Of a stretch of 64,000 nt of DNA, positions 1 to 8,010 are shown piece after piece. The stretch is from DAISJI01 sp964559835. Lineage in GTDB: Bacteria; Acidobacteriota; Terriglobia; Terriglobales; Acidobacteriaceae. Position 1 is the first letter of the stretch. Every line of letters begins with the position of its first letter. The notes below the pieces were generated by a model, which was not told the origin of the DNA, ran no database searches, and saw only the letters and a program-made list of their open reading frames with translations. A program made the position numbers and the translations under genes. The stretch lies in NCBI GenBank assembly GCA_964559835.1, contig CAZLJE010000012.1:76663-140662 (forward strand). Reading direction: 5' to 3'.

Positions 1-955
1 TGCTATAAGACTTCACCGGCTGATTCACGCTGCCGATGAAAGCCAGGCGCTTGCCGTCCGGACTGACGGAGAGCCGGCTCGCCGCGCCATCGATATGAGT
101 GACTTCCTTCGGCTCGCCGCCGCGTGGAGAAATCTCGTACACGATGTTCTTCGGCAGGTCGTAGTAGGGCTCGAGGTTGTGATTGGATGTGAAGTAAATG
201 CGCGAGCTATCGGGCGCCCACTCGATGTCCTGCTCGGCGTACAGGCCGCTGGTGAGAGCTTTCGGCTTGTCGTCGCCGGCAGAGGCAATCACCCAGATGT
301 GATTGGGATGGGTGGGGTCGAGATAACCTGCGCCGTTCGCACGATACACAGCGCGTGACACAACGTGGACGTCGGACTCGTGCTCAGGCGCCGCGCACTT
401 GGCCTTCGTAGCGCTGGCGTCCTCACCGGCAGTTGCGCCGCTCTCCCTGGCGGCGCCGCCCTTGCACTGCTCCTTCGAGATGTCATCGGCGGTAGTGGTG
501 CTGTTGAAGGCGAGCATCTTGCCGTCGGGAGACCAAGTCGGACGCGATGCGCCTTTCGGCAGCTTCGTGATCTGCGCCGCTTCACCGCCGGACATGTAGA
601 GCACGTAGATCTGCGGTGGCTGGTGCTTGCCGTCCTTTTCGACGCTGCGTACGAATGCCAGGCGCGTGCCGTCGGGCGACCACTGCGGCGACGTATCGCG
701 CGCTCCAGCCGTCAGCGGGCGCGGGTCGCCGCCTTTGGTTGGCACGAGCCAGATCGCGGTGTCGTAATCGTCCTTCTTGTCCGCGACGGTGACGCGAACG
801 AAGGCAACTTGAGAGCCGTCGGGCGAGAGCTGCGGATCGGCGATCCAGGTGAACTTGAAAAGATCTTTTTCGGTGATCGGACGTTTGTCGGCGGCCAGCG
901 CGGCCAGCGAGCAGACACACAACAGGAGCAGCAACGGACGACGCAAAGAAGGCAT
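1..955 (-). CDS. S9-family prolyl oligopeptidase-like peptidase, N-terminal part (cut by window edge)
   Basis: Secreted serine peptidase of the dipeptidyl/acylaminoacyl-peptidase type. Only the first ~318 residues are inside the window; the gene runs off the left edge. Seen: a signal peptide (residues 1-22, LLLLLCVCSLAALA), then TolB/DPP-IV style beta-propeller blades with repeated SPDG motifs (LSPDGSQVAFVR, WSPDGTRLAFVR, WSPDGKMLAF, WAPDSSRIYF, VSPDGKRLAFIG). The alpha/beta-hydrolase domain with the catalytic Ser-Asp-His would lie outside. The ATG at 955 is preferred over the out-of-frame ATG at 959. It could instead be a plain WD40-type protein if the hydrolase domain is absent. Confidence 0.8.
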   Translation of the reverse strand, partial: MPSLRRPLLLLLCVCSLAALAADKRPITEKDLFKFTWIADPQLSPDGSQVAFVRVTVADKKDDYDTAIWLVPTKGGDPRPLTAGARDTSPQWSPDGTRLAFVRSVEKDGKHQPPQIYVLYMSGGEAAQITKLPKGASRPTWSPDGKMLAFNSTTTADDISKEQCKGGAARESGATAGEDASATKAKCAAPEHESDVHVVSRAVYRANGAGYLDPTHPNHIWVIASAGDDKPKALTSGLYAEQDIEWAPDSSRIYFTSNHNLEPYYDLPKNIVYEISPRGGEPKEVTHIDGAASRLSVSPDGKRLAFIGSVNQPVKSYS

Positions 956-1017
956 TCATCTCCCCCGGATGGAATCCGGAGAATGTACACCGTCATCGCG
1001 GAAAAACAAAAACTAGA

Positions 1018-1045
1018 TGCTGATGAACGCTGATGAAGCTGATTA
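1018..1045. repeat. GCTGAT short-repeat element, copy 1
   Basis: Degenerate tandem GCTGAT-A-AACGCTGATGAAGCTGAT. Related copies lie at 8961-8989 and 58128-58156, so it is a small dispersed family. Confidence 0.55.
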
Positions 1046-1065
1046 GCAACCCACCAGCGTTCACG

Positions 1066-1506
1066 CTAAGCCGCTTTCCGGTGTGCGCGGCGCCAAGGGA
1101 CTGGATGCTCGATCAGCTTGTCTCCAAGGACGTACCACATGCGGTCGGCCTCGTGCTCGACGGCTACGAGGCAGCGCGTACACAGACACAAGAATTCGCG
1201 GGCCGAGCCGTCCATCAGTTCGGCACGGATCGGGAGCGCATGACGCACATGGGCGCGGCACTCCACGCAGCGGCCACCGCCGGCGCCGAGGCGAAACTGA
1301 AGTTCGGCGTACCAGCGCAGAAGTTCGTGCTCGTCTTCGCTGAACATATCGGGATCCAGGCAGGATAGTTCGGCGAACTCACGCCATAACGAGCGGCAAG
1401 CGTCCAGGACGGCGGGCGCGAGTTCGTGTTCCAGGTCCCGGCGAACCTTCCAGGACGCACGTTCGACCTGCAGTTCGTCCAAGGTCATCTGTGGCGCAGA
1501 TTGCAT
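1066..1506 (-). CDS. Hypothetical cysteine-rich protein
   Basis: Not recognised. A 146-residue soluble protein from the ATG at 1506 (MQSAPQMTLDEL); the frame stays open to 1548, so a longer start is possible. Visible: a helical acidic N-terminal half, then CVEC (about residue 80) and CLCTRC (about residue 110), which could form a zinc-binding site. The pairing of two Cys clusters about 30 residues apart suggests a zinc ribbon, but no family is claimed. It lies alone between the S9 peptidase and the HAD gene on the same strand. Confidence 0.55.
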   Translation of the reverse strand: MQSAPQMTLDELQVERASWKVRRDLEHELAPAVLDACRSLWREFAELSCLDPDMFSEDEHELLRWYAELQFRLGAGGGRCVECRAHVRHALPIRAELMDGSAREFLCLCTRCLVAVEHEADRMWYVLGDKLIEHPVPWRRAHRKAA

Positions 1507-1608
1507 ATCGTCCTCCGACCTGACGCGAAGGAGCATGGCAGGGGCCATTGCGGAAGTACTTACGTTCGGCGCGGTTACCGATTTCCGTAGGGGGCGAACA
1601 GGTAAGAA

Positions 1609-2295
1609 TTACTTATTCGAAAGGAGCTCGACATAGCTTTCTACCTCATCCAGTGAGGTGATGCGGGGATAGTTTGTGCCGGCATAGACGCCGGCCGCGT
1701 CCATCAGCAAAGCGGCCATGCCCACGCGGCGAGCGCCGACGAAATCGACCGAGTACAGGTCGCCAATATAGATCGCGCGTTCCTCAGGCACGCCGAGAGA
1801 TTGCAGGGCGCTGTGAAAAATGCGCGGGTCGGGCTTCTCGCAGCCGCAGATGTGCGAGTCGGTAACGGACTCGAAATATCCGCCGAGACCGAGTTCATCC
1901 AACAAGCTTGCCACGGTGCCATCTGAGTTGCTGATGACGGCCAGCCGATATCGATCGCGCAACGCGGAGAGTGTTTCGTGGGTGCCGGGGCGAACCGTGC
2001 GCCAATTCGCGCTTCGGCGGGACGCGGCGGCGAGGGCATCGAGGAGCGCCGCGTCGTGAGCCACCCCCATGTCGTGCAGCAAGTGGGCGTAAAAGGTCTG
2101 CCAATAATGCGCGTCGACGCCGAAATCGCCGTGTGAATGGCCGGCATCGAGTTGATGTTTAGCATGGCGTTCGGCACCGAAGAGTTGCTCCTGGGTGGGG
2201 CGAACCGGGTGATCGGCTAATGGCGCCAGCGTGAGGGACGGGTCAGGGAAGACCAGCGTATTGCCGGCGTCGAAGAAGATTGCGTCAATGGGCAT
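1609..2295 (-). CDS. HAD-superfamily hydrolase (phosphatase-like)
   Basis: Cytoplasmic HAD hydrolase of 228 residues, probably a small-molecule phosphatase. All four motifs are visible: motif I DAGNTLV (residues ~9-15), motif II SNSDG, motif III lysine in KPDPRIF, motif IV GDLYSVD. Motif I reads D-A-G-N-T; the usual second aspartate is a glycine, so the general acid is changed although the nucleophile Asp is kept. The ATG at 2295 overlaps the 3' end of murB by 11 bases, so the two are probably co-transcribed and translationally coupled. Substrate cannot be told from sequence. Confidence 0.82.
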   Translation of the reverse strand: MPIDAIFFDAGNTLVFPDPSLTLAPLADHPVRPTQEQLFGAERHAKHQLDAGHSHGDFGVDAHYWQTFYAHLLHDMGVAHDAALLDALAAASRRSANWRTVRPGTHETLSALRDRYRLAVISNSDGTVASLLDELGLGGYFESVTDSHICGCEKPDPRIFHSALQSLGVPEERAIYIGDLYSVDFVGARRVGMAALLMDAAGVYAGTNYPRITSLDEVESYVELLSNK

Positions 2296-3340
2296 CAAAG
2301 CCCACCATCACCGGTTCGGGAAGGAGTTCGATGGCGAAGGTGTCGCGGACGCGCTGCTGGATCTCGTTCTTGAGGGCAACGACATCGGCGGCAGTCGCGC
2401 CGCCTCGATTCACAATGGCAAGCGCGTGTTTGCTTGAGATGCCGACCGGGCCGCGGGTGGTCCCTTTCGCGAACCCGGCGTGCTCCACCAGCCACGCTGC
2501 CGGGACTTTCAACGACTGACCGTCGGCGGGATATGAAGGTACTTTTTCACCGCGCTTCTCCGCAATTTGGACGAGGCGCTCATAGTCGGCGGGAGCGAGC
2601 ACCGGATTCTTGAAGAACGAACCGGCGCTGCGGGAATCGTCGTCGCCGGGAACGATCAGCATTGCCTTGCTGCGGCGGATCTCGCGGACGGCGTCGCGGA
2701 CCTGCTGAAGCGTAGGAGCGGAGTTGTGGCGTGCGGCGAAATATTCTTTCAGGTCGCGGTAGGCGATCTTCGGCGAGCCGTCGCGGCGCAACTGGAATCT
2801 CACCGACAGAATGATCCAGCGCCCGCGGTCGGTAGTGTTGAAGATGCTGGTGCGGTAAGCAAAATTGCAGTCGGCATTTGTAAAGGTCTGGCGAGACAGT
2901 TTCTGAAGGTCAAACGCTTCGACCTCGGTGATGGTGTCGGAAACTTCCTGACCGTAGGCGCCGACATTCTGCACGGGAGTTCCGCCGACCATGCCGGGGA
3001 TCCCGCTCAAACATTCGATGCCGGCAAATCCGTCCGACACCGCGACGGCCACCATCGAATCCCAGTCTGTGCCGGCGAAGGCGACGAATTCCCCATCCTT
3101 GTACGGAAGGATCCCCGACATCGACATCTTCAGCACCATACCCGGGAACCCGCGATCAGAAACGAGCAGGTTGCTACCGCCACCGAGAACAAAAACAGGC
3201 AGTCCGCGTTCGCGCGCCCACGGTACGGCTTCCGCAATCTGCGCGGGCGATCGAATCTCCGTCAGATAACGTGCTGGGCCGCCGACGCCCAGGGTGGTGA
3301 GCGGCGCGAGCGGTACGTTCTCCTGAATATCGAGGGGCAC
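2285..3340 (-). CDS. murB: UDP-N-acetylenolpyruvoylglucosamine reductase MurB
   Basis: Reduces UDP-GlcNAc-enolpyruvate to UDP-MurNAc with FAD and NADPH in cytoplasmic peptidoglycan precursor synthesis. The 351 residues match the longer (E. coli-type) MurB. Seen: FAD-binding segment GGGSNLLVSDRGF, the GIPGMVGGTPVQNVGAYGQE flavin loop, YRTS tyrosine loop, catalytic serine in SAGSFFKNP, and C-terminal GISSKHALAIVNRGGA with the substrate-binding fold. Start codon is GTG at 3340. It stands outside the usual mur/fts cluster and is followed by the overlapping HAD gene. Confidence 0.95.
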   Translation of the reverse strand: MPLDIQENVPLAPLTTLGVGGPARYLTEIRSPAQIAEAVPWARERGLPVFVLGGGSNLLVSDRGFPGMVLKMSMSGILPYKDGEFVAFAGTDWDSMVAVAVSDGFAGIECLSGIPGMVGGTPVQNVGAYGQEVSDTITEVEAFDLQKLSRQTFTNADCNFAYRTSIFNTTDRGRWIILSVRFQLRRDGSPKIAYRDLKEYFAARHNSAPTLQQVRDAVREIRRSKAMLIVPGDDDSRSAGSFFKNPVLAPADYERLVQIAEKRGEKVPSYPADGQSLKVPAAWLVEHAGFAKGTTRGPVGISSKHALAIVNRGGATAADVVALKNEIQQRVRDTFAIELLPEPVMVGFDAH

Positions 3341-3365
3341 GGGTCGATATTAAATCAGACGGAAA

Positions 3366-3391
3366 ACCGGCGGCCTGTTTCGGCCGCCGGT
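3366..3391 (-). terminator. Rho-independent terminator after the 3415-3771 gene
   Basis: Perfect 10-bp stem ACCGGCGGCC/GGCCGCCGGT with a 5-base loop; on the minus strand it is followed by TTTTCC. It separates the small secreted protein gene from murB. Confidence 0.8.
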
Positions 3392-3414
3392 AAAGGGGAG
3401 GGATGACGTAGCGA

Positions 3415-3771
3415 TCAGAACGCGTGCTTATAATCGTCGCCGCGGAAAACCAGCCCGGTGAGTATGCGGTCGCTGCCGACGGTCTTCAATTCGGTGAAGG
3501 TCTGGTCCGCCTTCTTGTCCAGTTTGACCATGTTGCACTTCACGCGGACTTTTTCCTGGTTGTTCTGGGACTTGAACACCAGGGTGTGCTCGCTGCCTTC
3601 CATCAGGTGGAGGATCTTGTATTCGCCGGCGGGAAGGACTTTGTCGCCGACTTTCGTGTCGCTGTTGAACGTGATGTTGCGGGTCTTGCCCACCCCGAAG
3701 GTGGAATCGGCCGCGAATGCCACACCCAGGATGAACAGCATGATGACTGCTACTGCAGCGATCTTTCTCAT
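3415..3771 (-). CDS. Small secreted protein, hypothetical
   Basis: Not recognised beyond its build: 118 residues with a clear signal peptide (MRKIAAVAVIMLFILGVAFA, cleavage near AFAA-D) and a compact beta-rich mature domain containing LPAGEYKIL and GSEHTLVFKS. Such short exported beta-sandwich proteins are common in Acidobacteriota. An ATG start at 3771 is chosen because the signal peptide begins there; the frame is open 11 codons further. A strong terminator follows, so it is probably its own transcription unit. Confidence 0.7.
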   Translation of the reverse strand: MRKIAAVAVIMLFILGVAFAADSTFGVGKTRNITFNSDTKVGDKVLPAGEYKILHLMEGSEHTLVFKSQNNQEKVRVKCNMVKLDKKADQTFTELKTVGSDRILTGLVFRGDDYKHAF

Positions 3772-4001
3772 GATTTCGTCTCTCCTATACGCCCTATGGG
3801 CCATCGTTGATTAGTGTGCCTCTTGAAGCGGGCGACCGCTGTGATGCCGTACTCGACTGATCGTGACACGACGCACAAACGCGGGTGACTTTCACTGCTC
3901 GAAAAAGGAAGTACGGTCGCCTAAGCTATAGACACCACGGACGGCTGTTCGTAATCCGCTGAGCAGTAAAGATTTGTAACGAGCGTGTGAACTTGCGAAA
4001 T

Positions 4002-5192
4002 TTATTTCCCGTTCTTGATCGCGATTGAAGTCGGCGCCACGCCAACAGGAATAACCGTGACCAGAGCGCGGTCTTTGGAGGGGTTCTGACCCTTGAGGAT
4101 CGCCTCGGCGGTGCTGATCTTTTCTCCGCGCGGCATTGGCGCCAGCCTGACCACTGCGACGTCGCCCGATGCTGAATCGGCGACGAGCAGGAAATTTTCC
4201 GCCGGGGTAAGCGCCATGGCGTCGGGCCGATGTCCGACCTGGACGGAACCGATGAGCCGGCCGTCGTTGATGCTGAAAACGGAAACGGCGTCGGAACCAA
4301 AATCGGCAACATAGAGCAGCGAATTATCCGAGGTGACCACGCCACGCACGGGCTTGTCGCCCATCAGGTAGCTGCCACCGACTTCGTTCGCCTCGGTCTC
4401 GATCACGGACACGGAAGAAGAGTCGAAGTTGCTGATGAACAGTTCACCGCCGTCGGGCTTGAGCGCGAGATGGATCGGGGTCTTGCCGACATCGAGCAGA
4501 GCCAGCACTTTTGCGTTCTTGAGGTCCACGGCGGCGACTTGCGATGAGGCCGGGCAGGCGATGAACGCTTTGCTGGAGTCGGGCAGGATGGCGATGTCTT
4601 GCGGCTGCTGGCACACAGGGATTGTGGCGCGCGTTCGAATCGGGGAAGTGTCGAGGATGGAGACTGAGTTGTCGGCGCGGTTGGAAACGACGACAGTGCT
4701 GCCGTCAGGCGAGACGCGCGCCTCACCGGGCGAAGCTCCGACCGTAACGTTGGCGAGAACTTTCCGGTTTTGCAGATCGATAACGGAGACGTTTGCTGAG
4801 CCGGAGGTCGCAACATAGCCGCGCTGGCCGTCGGCCGAAACCGACAGGAAATACGGCGCGCGGTGGACGCCGATGGTCGCAACGACATTCATCCTGGCGG
4901 CATCAATGACGCTGATGTTGTTCGACTCGGTGTTGACGACATAGAGCTCATTGCGTGTCGGACTGGCGGCGATCGAGGAGGGATTGCGACCGACGCCGAT
5001 GGTGCGAACCACGGCCATTTTGGAAACGTCGATCACCGAGACGGTGTCGCTCTTGCTGTTCGTGACGTAGGCGAATACGCCTTCAAGCTTGAGGTTGCGA
5101 TTGCGATTGCAGGCGGGTGCGAGCGCCAAAAACGAGAGCACCACAATGGCGCACAGCAGACGGATATAGCGCAAGGTCGGCAAACGATTCAT
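4002..5192 (-). CDS. YncE-like beta-propeller lipoprotein
   Basis: Exported 396-residue protein with a seven-bladed propeller of about 40-residue repeats (YVTNSKSDTVSVIDV, YVVNTESNNISVIDA, YVATSGSANVSVIDL, VSNRADNSVSILD, FISNFDSSSVSVIE, YVADFGSDAVSVF, LVADSASGDVAVV). The N-terminus is a hydrophobic signal ending in a lipobox-like LAPAC (Cys at about 28), so it is likely lipid-anchored. The family (YVTN/cytochrome d1-like repeats) covers surface-layer and nitrite-reductase-like propellers; no haem-binding CxxCH is seen here, so an enzymatic role is unsupported. Its function is unknown. Confidence 0.8.
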   Translation of the reverse strand: MNRLPTLRYIRLLCAIVVLSFLALAPACNRNRNLKLEGVFAYVTNSKSDTVSVIDVSKMAVVRTIGVGRNPSSIAASPTRNELYVVNTESNNISVIDAARMNVVATIGVHRAPYFLSVSADGQRGYVATSGSANVSVIDLQNRKVLANVTVGASPGEARVSPDGSTVVVSNRADNSVSILDTSPIRTRATIPVCQQPQDIAILPDSSKAFIACPASSQVAAVDLKNAKVLALLDVGKTPIHLALKPDGGELFISNFDSSSVSVIETEANEVGGSYLMGDKPVRGVVTSDNSLLYVADFGSDAVSVFSINDGRLIGSVQVGHRPDAMALTPAENFLLVADSASGDVAVVRLAPMPRGEKISTAEAILKGQNPSKDRALVTVIPVGVAPTSIAIKNGK

Positions 5193-5222
5193 TACAAATC
5201 AGCAGGGAGCAAAAGAAAAGAA

Positions 5223-5291
5223 CGTATTCCGTATTCTGGAACATGCTGCTCTAACTTCGGCTGCAATACGGAATACGGAATACGCGATACG
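5223..5291. repeat. GAATACGG inverted-arm element, copy A1
   Basis: Left arm CGTATTCCGTATTC (5223-5236) and right arm of three tandem GGAATAC units (5265-5291), 28 bases apart. Copies A2 (36685-36752) and A3 (38713-38787) have the same layout with other loops. It lies between the propeller gene and aroF. Confidence 0.85.
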
Positions 5292-5294
5292 TGT

Positions 5295-6347
5295 TTACCG
5301 GCTTACGCTTGCCGCCGCGGCGATGGGCGCCGGCAGCTTGCGTCCGACGATGGGCGCGATGGCGCCGACCTCGCGCATCAGTTCGGTGAACTGGTCGGGG
5401 TAGATCGACTGCGGACCGTCTGAGAAGGCGCGGTCCGGGTCGTGATGAACTTCGACGATCAGGCCGTCGGCGCCGACGGCGATGCCGGCGCGCGACAGCG
5501 GCAGGACCTTGGTCCGCTTGCCGGTGCCGTGGCTCGGATCGACGAGGATCGGCAAATGGCTGAGGCGATGCACGGCTGGAACGATGCTGAGGTCCAGCGT
5601 GTTGCGCGTGTGGTCGGCGAAGGTGCGCACGCCGCGCTCGCACAGGATCACCCGGTAGTTTCCCTCGCTCATGATGTACTCGGCGGCCATGAGGAACTCC
5701 TCGAGCGTTGCCGCCATGCCGCGCTTGAGCAGCACGGGTTTGCCGGCGCGTCCGGCGCGCTTGAGCAACGAGAAATTCTGCATATTGCGGGCGCCGATCT
5801 GGATCACGTCGGCGTACTTTTCGACCTGCTCCAGCGATTCGTAGTCCATCGCTTCCGTGACGATGAGCATGCCGAAGCGCTCGCGGATCTCCGCCATGAT
5901 CCTCAGACCGTCTTCGCCCATGCCCTGGAACGCGTAAGGCGAGGTGCGGGGCTTGTAGGCGCCGCCGCGGAAGAATCGGGCGCCCGCCTTGGCAACGTGC
6001 TCGGCGATGGTGAACGCCTGCTCCCGGCTTTCGATCGCGCACGGGCCGGCAATGACGGCCAGGTCTGTGCCGCCGATGGTCGTATCCGTGCCGGGAAAGG
6101 TGATGATCGTGTTCTCTTGCTTAACGTCGCGGCTGACCAGCTTGTAGGGCTTGCTGACGCGGATAACTTCCTGCACGCCAGCCATCTCTTCGAGACCGAT
6201 CTCGACGATGCCCTGGTTGCCGGTGATGCCGATGGCGGTGCGCTGCGCGCCCGGGATGGAATGGGCCTTGAGACCTACCGACTCGATCTTTTCGCAAACG
6301 GCACGCACCTGTTCGGGCGTGGCGTGCGCCTGCATGACGATAAGCAT
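5295..6347 (-). CDS. aroF: 3-deoxy-7-phosphoheptulonate synthase (DAHP synthase)
   Basis: First step of the shikimate pathway: phosphoenolpyruvate plus erythrose-4-phosphate to DAHP. The 350 residues match the type I-beta enzyme: an N-terminal ferredoxin-like regulatory domain (residues 1-~70, beginning MLIVMQAHATPEQVRAV) and a TIM barrel. Seen: AGPCAIES, FFRGGAYKPRTSPY with the PEP-binding Arg/Lys, IQIGARNMQNF, PVLLKRG and DPSHGTG with metal ligands. The N-terminal domain usually gives feedback inhibition by aromatic amino acids. The gene stands alone. Confidence 0.95.
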   Translation of the reverse strand: MLIVMQAHATPEQVRAVCEKIESVGLKAHSIPGAQRTAIGITGNQGIVEIGLEEMAGVQEVIRVSKPYKLVSRDVKQENTIITFPGTDTTIGGTDLAVIAGPCAIESREQAFTIAEHVAKAGARFFRGGAYKPRTSPYAFQGMGEDGLRIMAEIRERFGMLIVTEAMDYESLEQVEKYADVIQIGARNMQNFSLLKRAGRAGKPVLLKRGMAATLEEFLMAAEYIMSEGNYRVILCERGVRTFADHTRNTLDLSIVPAVHRLSHLPILVDPSHGTGKRTKVLPLSRAGIAVGADGLIVEVHHDPDRAFSDGPQSIYPDQFTELMREVGAIAPIVGRKLPAPIAAAASVSR

Positions 6348-6685
6348 AGGAACCTCAGAAAATCAGGACTGCGTGGAAACCAGAGCGGAAACCCTGCGGC
6401 AAACCCTCGGAATCCGGCGCGGAAAGACCAGTTTACTTCCTCAACGCGCCACCGCACAATGACTTGTGCGACGGCAGTCCATCACGGTCGCCGGTGATGC
6501 CGGTCACGACATCCGTTCCCACCCTGACGCTACGCTGAACGCTGATGTTATTACGCAGGTTCTGTTTACCACATGGTAACGCCACTTTTTGGCAAAGTGG
6601 TGGTTTAACCGTTACTGTGCTGGGCTGAGTTTTAGGCGTTGCGGGCCGATCCTGTACAAAACTGAATATAGAGCGTGCCATTTTC
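6348..6685. other. Intergenic region without a supported gene
   Basis: No convincing coding sequence. It holds a short hairpin near 6580-6602 (CCACTTT/AAAGTGG) beside a dyad TTACC...GGTAA. These could be regulatory for the plus-strand lipoprotein reading frame that starts at 6686, but no promoter consensus is clear. Confidence 0.5.
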
Positions 6686-6856
6686 ATGTCTACAAGTGCT
6701 TCGAACAGGCTTGTCTTGAGGGCGTTGCTGCTCTCCTGCGCAGTCTCAATGATCGGGTGTGCCGTCCGCCCAACCCAGTCCCGGCATCGAGCTGTTCGAT
6801 CTGATCGGCGGGACGAAACAGCAGTTCCGGGCAGCCGCCTTCGATCTCAGCGGTAG
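6686..6856 (+). other. Out-of-frame lipoprotein leader of the arylsulfotransferase-like gene
   Basis: An ATG at 6686 opens 56 codons that begin with a textbook lipoprotein signal: MSTSASNRLVLRALLLSC followed by AVSMIGC (lipobox Cys encoded at 6758-6760). The frame then stops at 6854. The next gene starts at GTG 6759 in the frame one base later. The leader plus the next frame would make a normal exported enzyme, so a single-base frameshift between about 6761 and 6800 is likely. Confidence 0.6.
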
Positions 6857-7901
6857 CCTGATCTGGTTTTACGACTATCCGATCACCGACGGCTATCCGT
6901 CGCCGGTCAAGCAGCTCTCAAACGGCGACATGATGTTCGTGCTCTCCGAGGGCGCCGAGGTCATCCGCGAAGTCGATTTGATCGGCCAAACGGTCCGCGA
7001 ACTGAAGATTGCCGACCTGAACGCGAACCTCGCGTCGGCTGGTTTCAACATCGTCGCCAGCAAGATTCATCACGAGATCATCGAACTGCCGAACGGGCGT
7101 CTCGGGTTCCTCGTCAACGAAGTCCGTCAGATCAACGTAAACGGCTACACGGGGAACATTCCGGTGCTCGGCGATGCCGTCGTCGTGGTGGATTCCGCGT
7201 TCAATGTGCTATGGGCATGGTCGCTGTTCGACCATCTGGATGTGAATCGCCACCCATTCTTCCCCTACCAGTACGTGCCGGCGTATGGCATGACTTATGA
7301 CTGGACGCATTCCAACTCGCTCGCGTATTCCCCGTCCGACAAATCTCTTGTCCTGTCCATTCGCCACCAGAGTTGGATCATCAAGATCGACTATGGCGAT
7401 GGCGCAGGGTCGGGCAACATCCTGTGGAAGCTGGGCAGCGGCGGGGACTTCCAATTGCTAGGCGGCAATGCGCCTATGGACTGGTTTTATCTCGAGCACT
7501 ATGCTGAGCTGTTGACCGACACGGCGAACGCATTCGATCTGATGATGTTCGATAACGGAGACTTTCGCCCGATCGACGACACTGGAACGCAATGTGGGAC
7601 AGCGGCGAATCCGTGTTACAGCCGCCCGGTGATCCTGCACGTAGACGAGACCGCCCGGACCGTGACGCTGGTGTGGGCGCCCCATTACTGGTATTCCGGC
7701 TGGGGCGGGACCTTCCAACAACTCGCCGCCGATCGTTATGAATTCACGTTCAGTTCCATGCCGGGCAACAATGGCGGCAGCCGCGTGATCGAGACTACGG
7801 GAGGCTCATCGCCCCAGATCATCTGGCAAGCGGATACGACGCAACCCTGTTACCGCGCAGTGCGCCTGACCAGCCTGTACCCCGGTACGGCACACCCCTA
7901 G
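6759..7901 (+). CDS. Arylsulfotransferase (ASST)-like beta-propeller protein, apparently frameshifted at its N-terminus
   Basis: 380 residues from a GTG start resembling the ASST family, six-bladed propeller enzymes that move sulfate between phenolic compounds in the periplasm. Seen: DWTHSNSLAYSPSDKSLVLS (His of the family's catalytic region), SIRHQSWIIKID, GNILWKLGSGGDF and a late DNG segment. A stop at 6750-6752 closes this frame just upstream, so no signal peptide can be attached in frame, whereas a lipoprotein leader sits in the neighbouring frame. Either the sequence has an indel error or the gene is broken; read alone the protein would stay in the cytoplasm. Confidence 0.7.
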   Translation: MPSAQPSPGIELFDLIGGTKQQFRAAAFDLSGSLIWFYDYPITDGYPSPVKQLSNGDMMFVLSEGAEVIREVDLIGQTVRELKIADLNANLASAGFNIVASKIHHEIIELPNGRLGFLVNEVRQINVNGYTGNIPVLGDAVVVVDSAFNVLWAWSLFDHLDVNRHPFFPYQYVPAYGMTYDWTHSNSLAYSPSDKSLVLSIRHQSWIIKIDYGDGAGSGNILWKLGSGGDFQLLGGNAPMDWFYLEHYAELLTDTANAFDLMMFDNGDFRPIDDTGTQCGTAANPCYSRPVILHVDETARTVTLVWAPHYWYSGWGGTFQQLAADRYEFTFSSMPGNNGGSRVIETTGGSSPQIIWQADTTQPCYRAVRLTSLYPGTAHP

Positions 7902-7944
7902 ACGGTTTGCTCCAGACCGGCGGCTTCACTGATACCCTGATGTC

Positions 7945-8010
7945 GTGAAGCCGCCTTTTCCAAGCTTCGGGCGCAAGTTGGTCGACGAGTTGGGGGAGAT
8001 CGAGCTGTAA
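7945..8010 (+). CDS. Possible 21-codon leader ORF before nfo
   Basis: A GTG-started reading frame of 21 codons (MKPPFPSFGRKLVDELGEIEL) ends in TAA whose last A begins the ATG of the endonuclease gene (TAATG). This layout would allow translational coupling. No ribosome-binding site is obvious, and it may be chance. Confidence 0.25.
   Translation: MKPPFPSFGRKLVDELGEIEL

Noticed and set aside
1033..1368. 111-codon plus-strand ORF
   Set aside because: Antisense to the Cys-rich gene 1066-1506; no motif.
5442..6497. 351-codon plus-strand ORF opposite aroF
   Set aside because: Antisense shadow of DAHP synthase, with no motif of its own.
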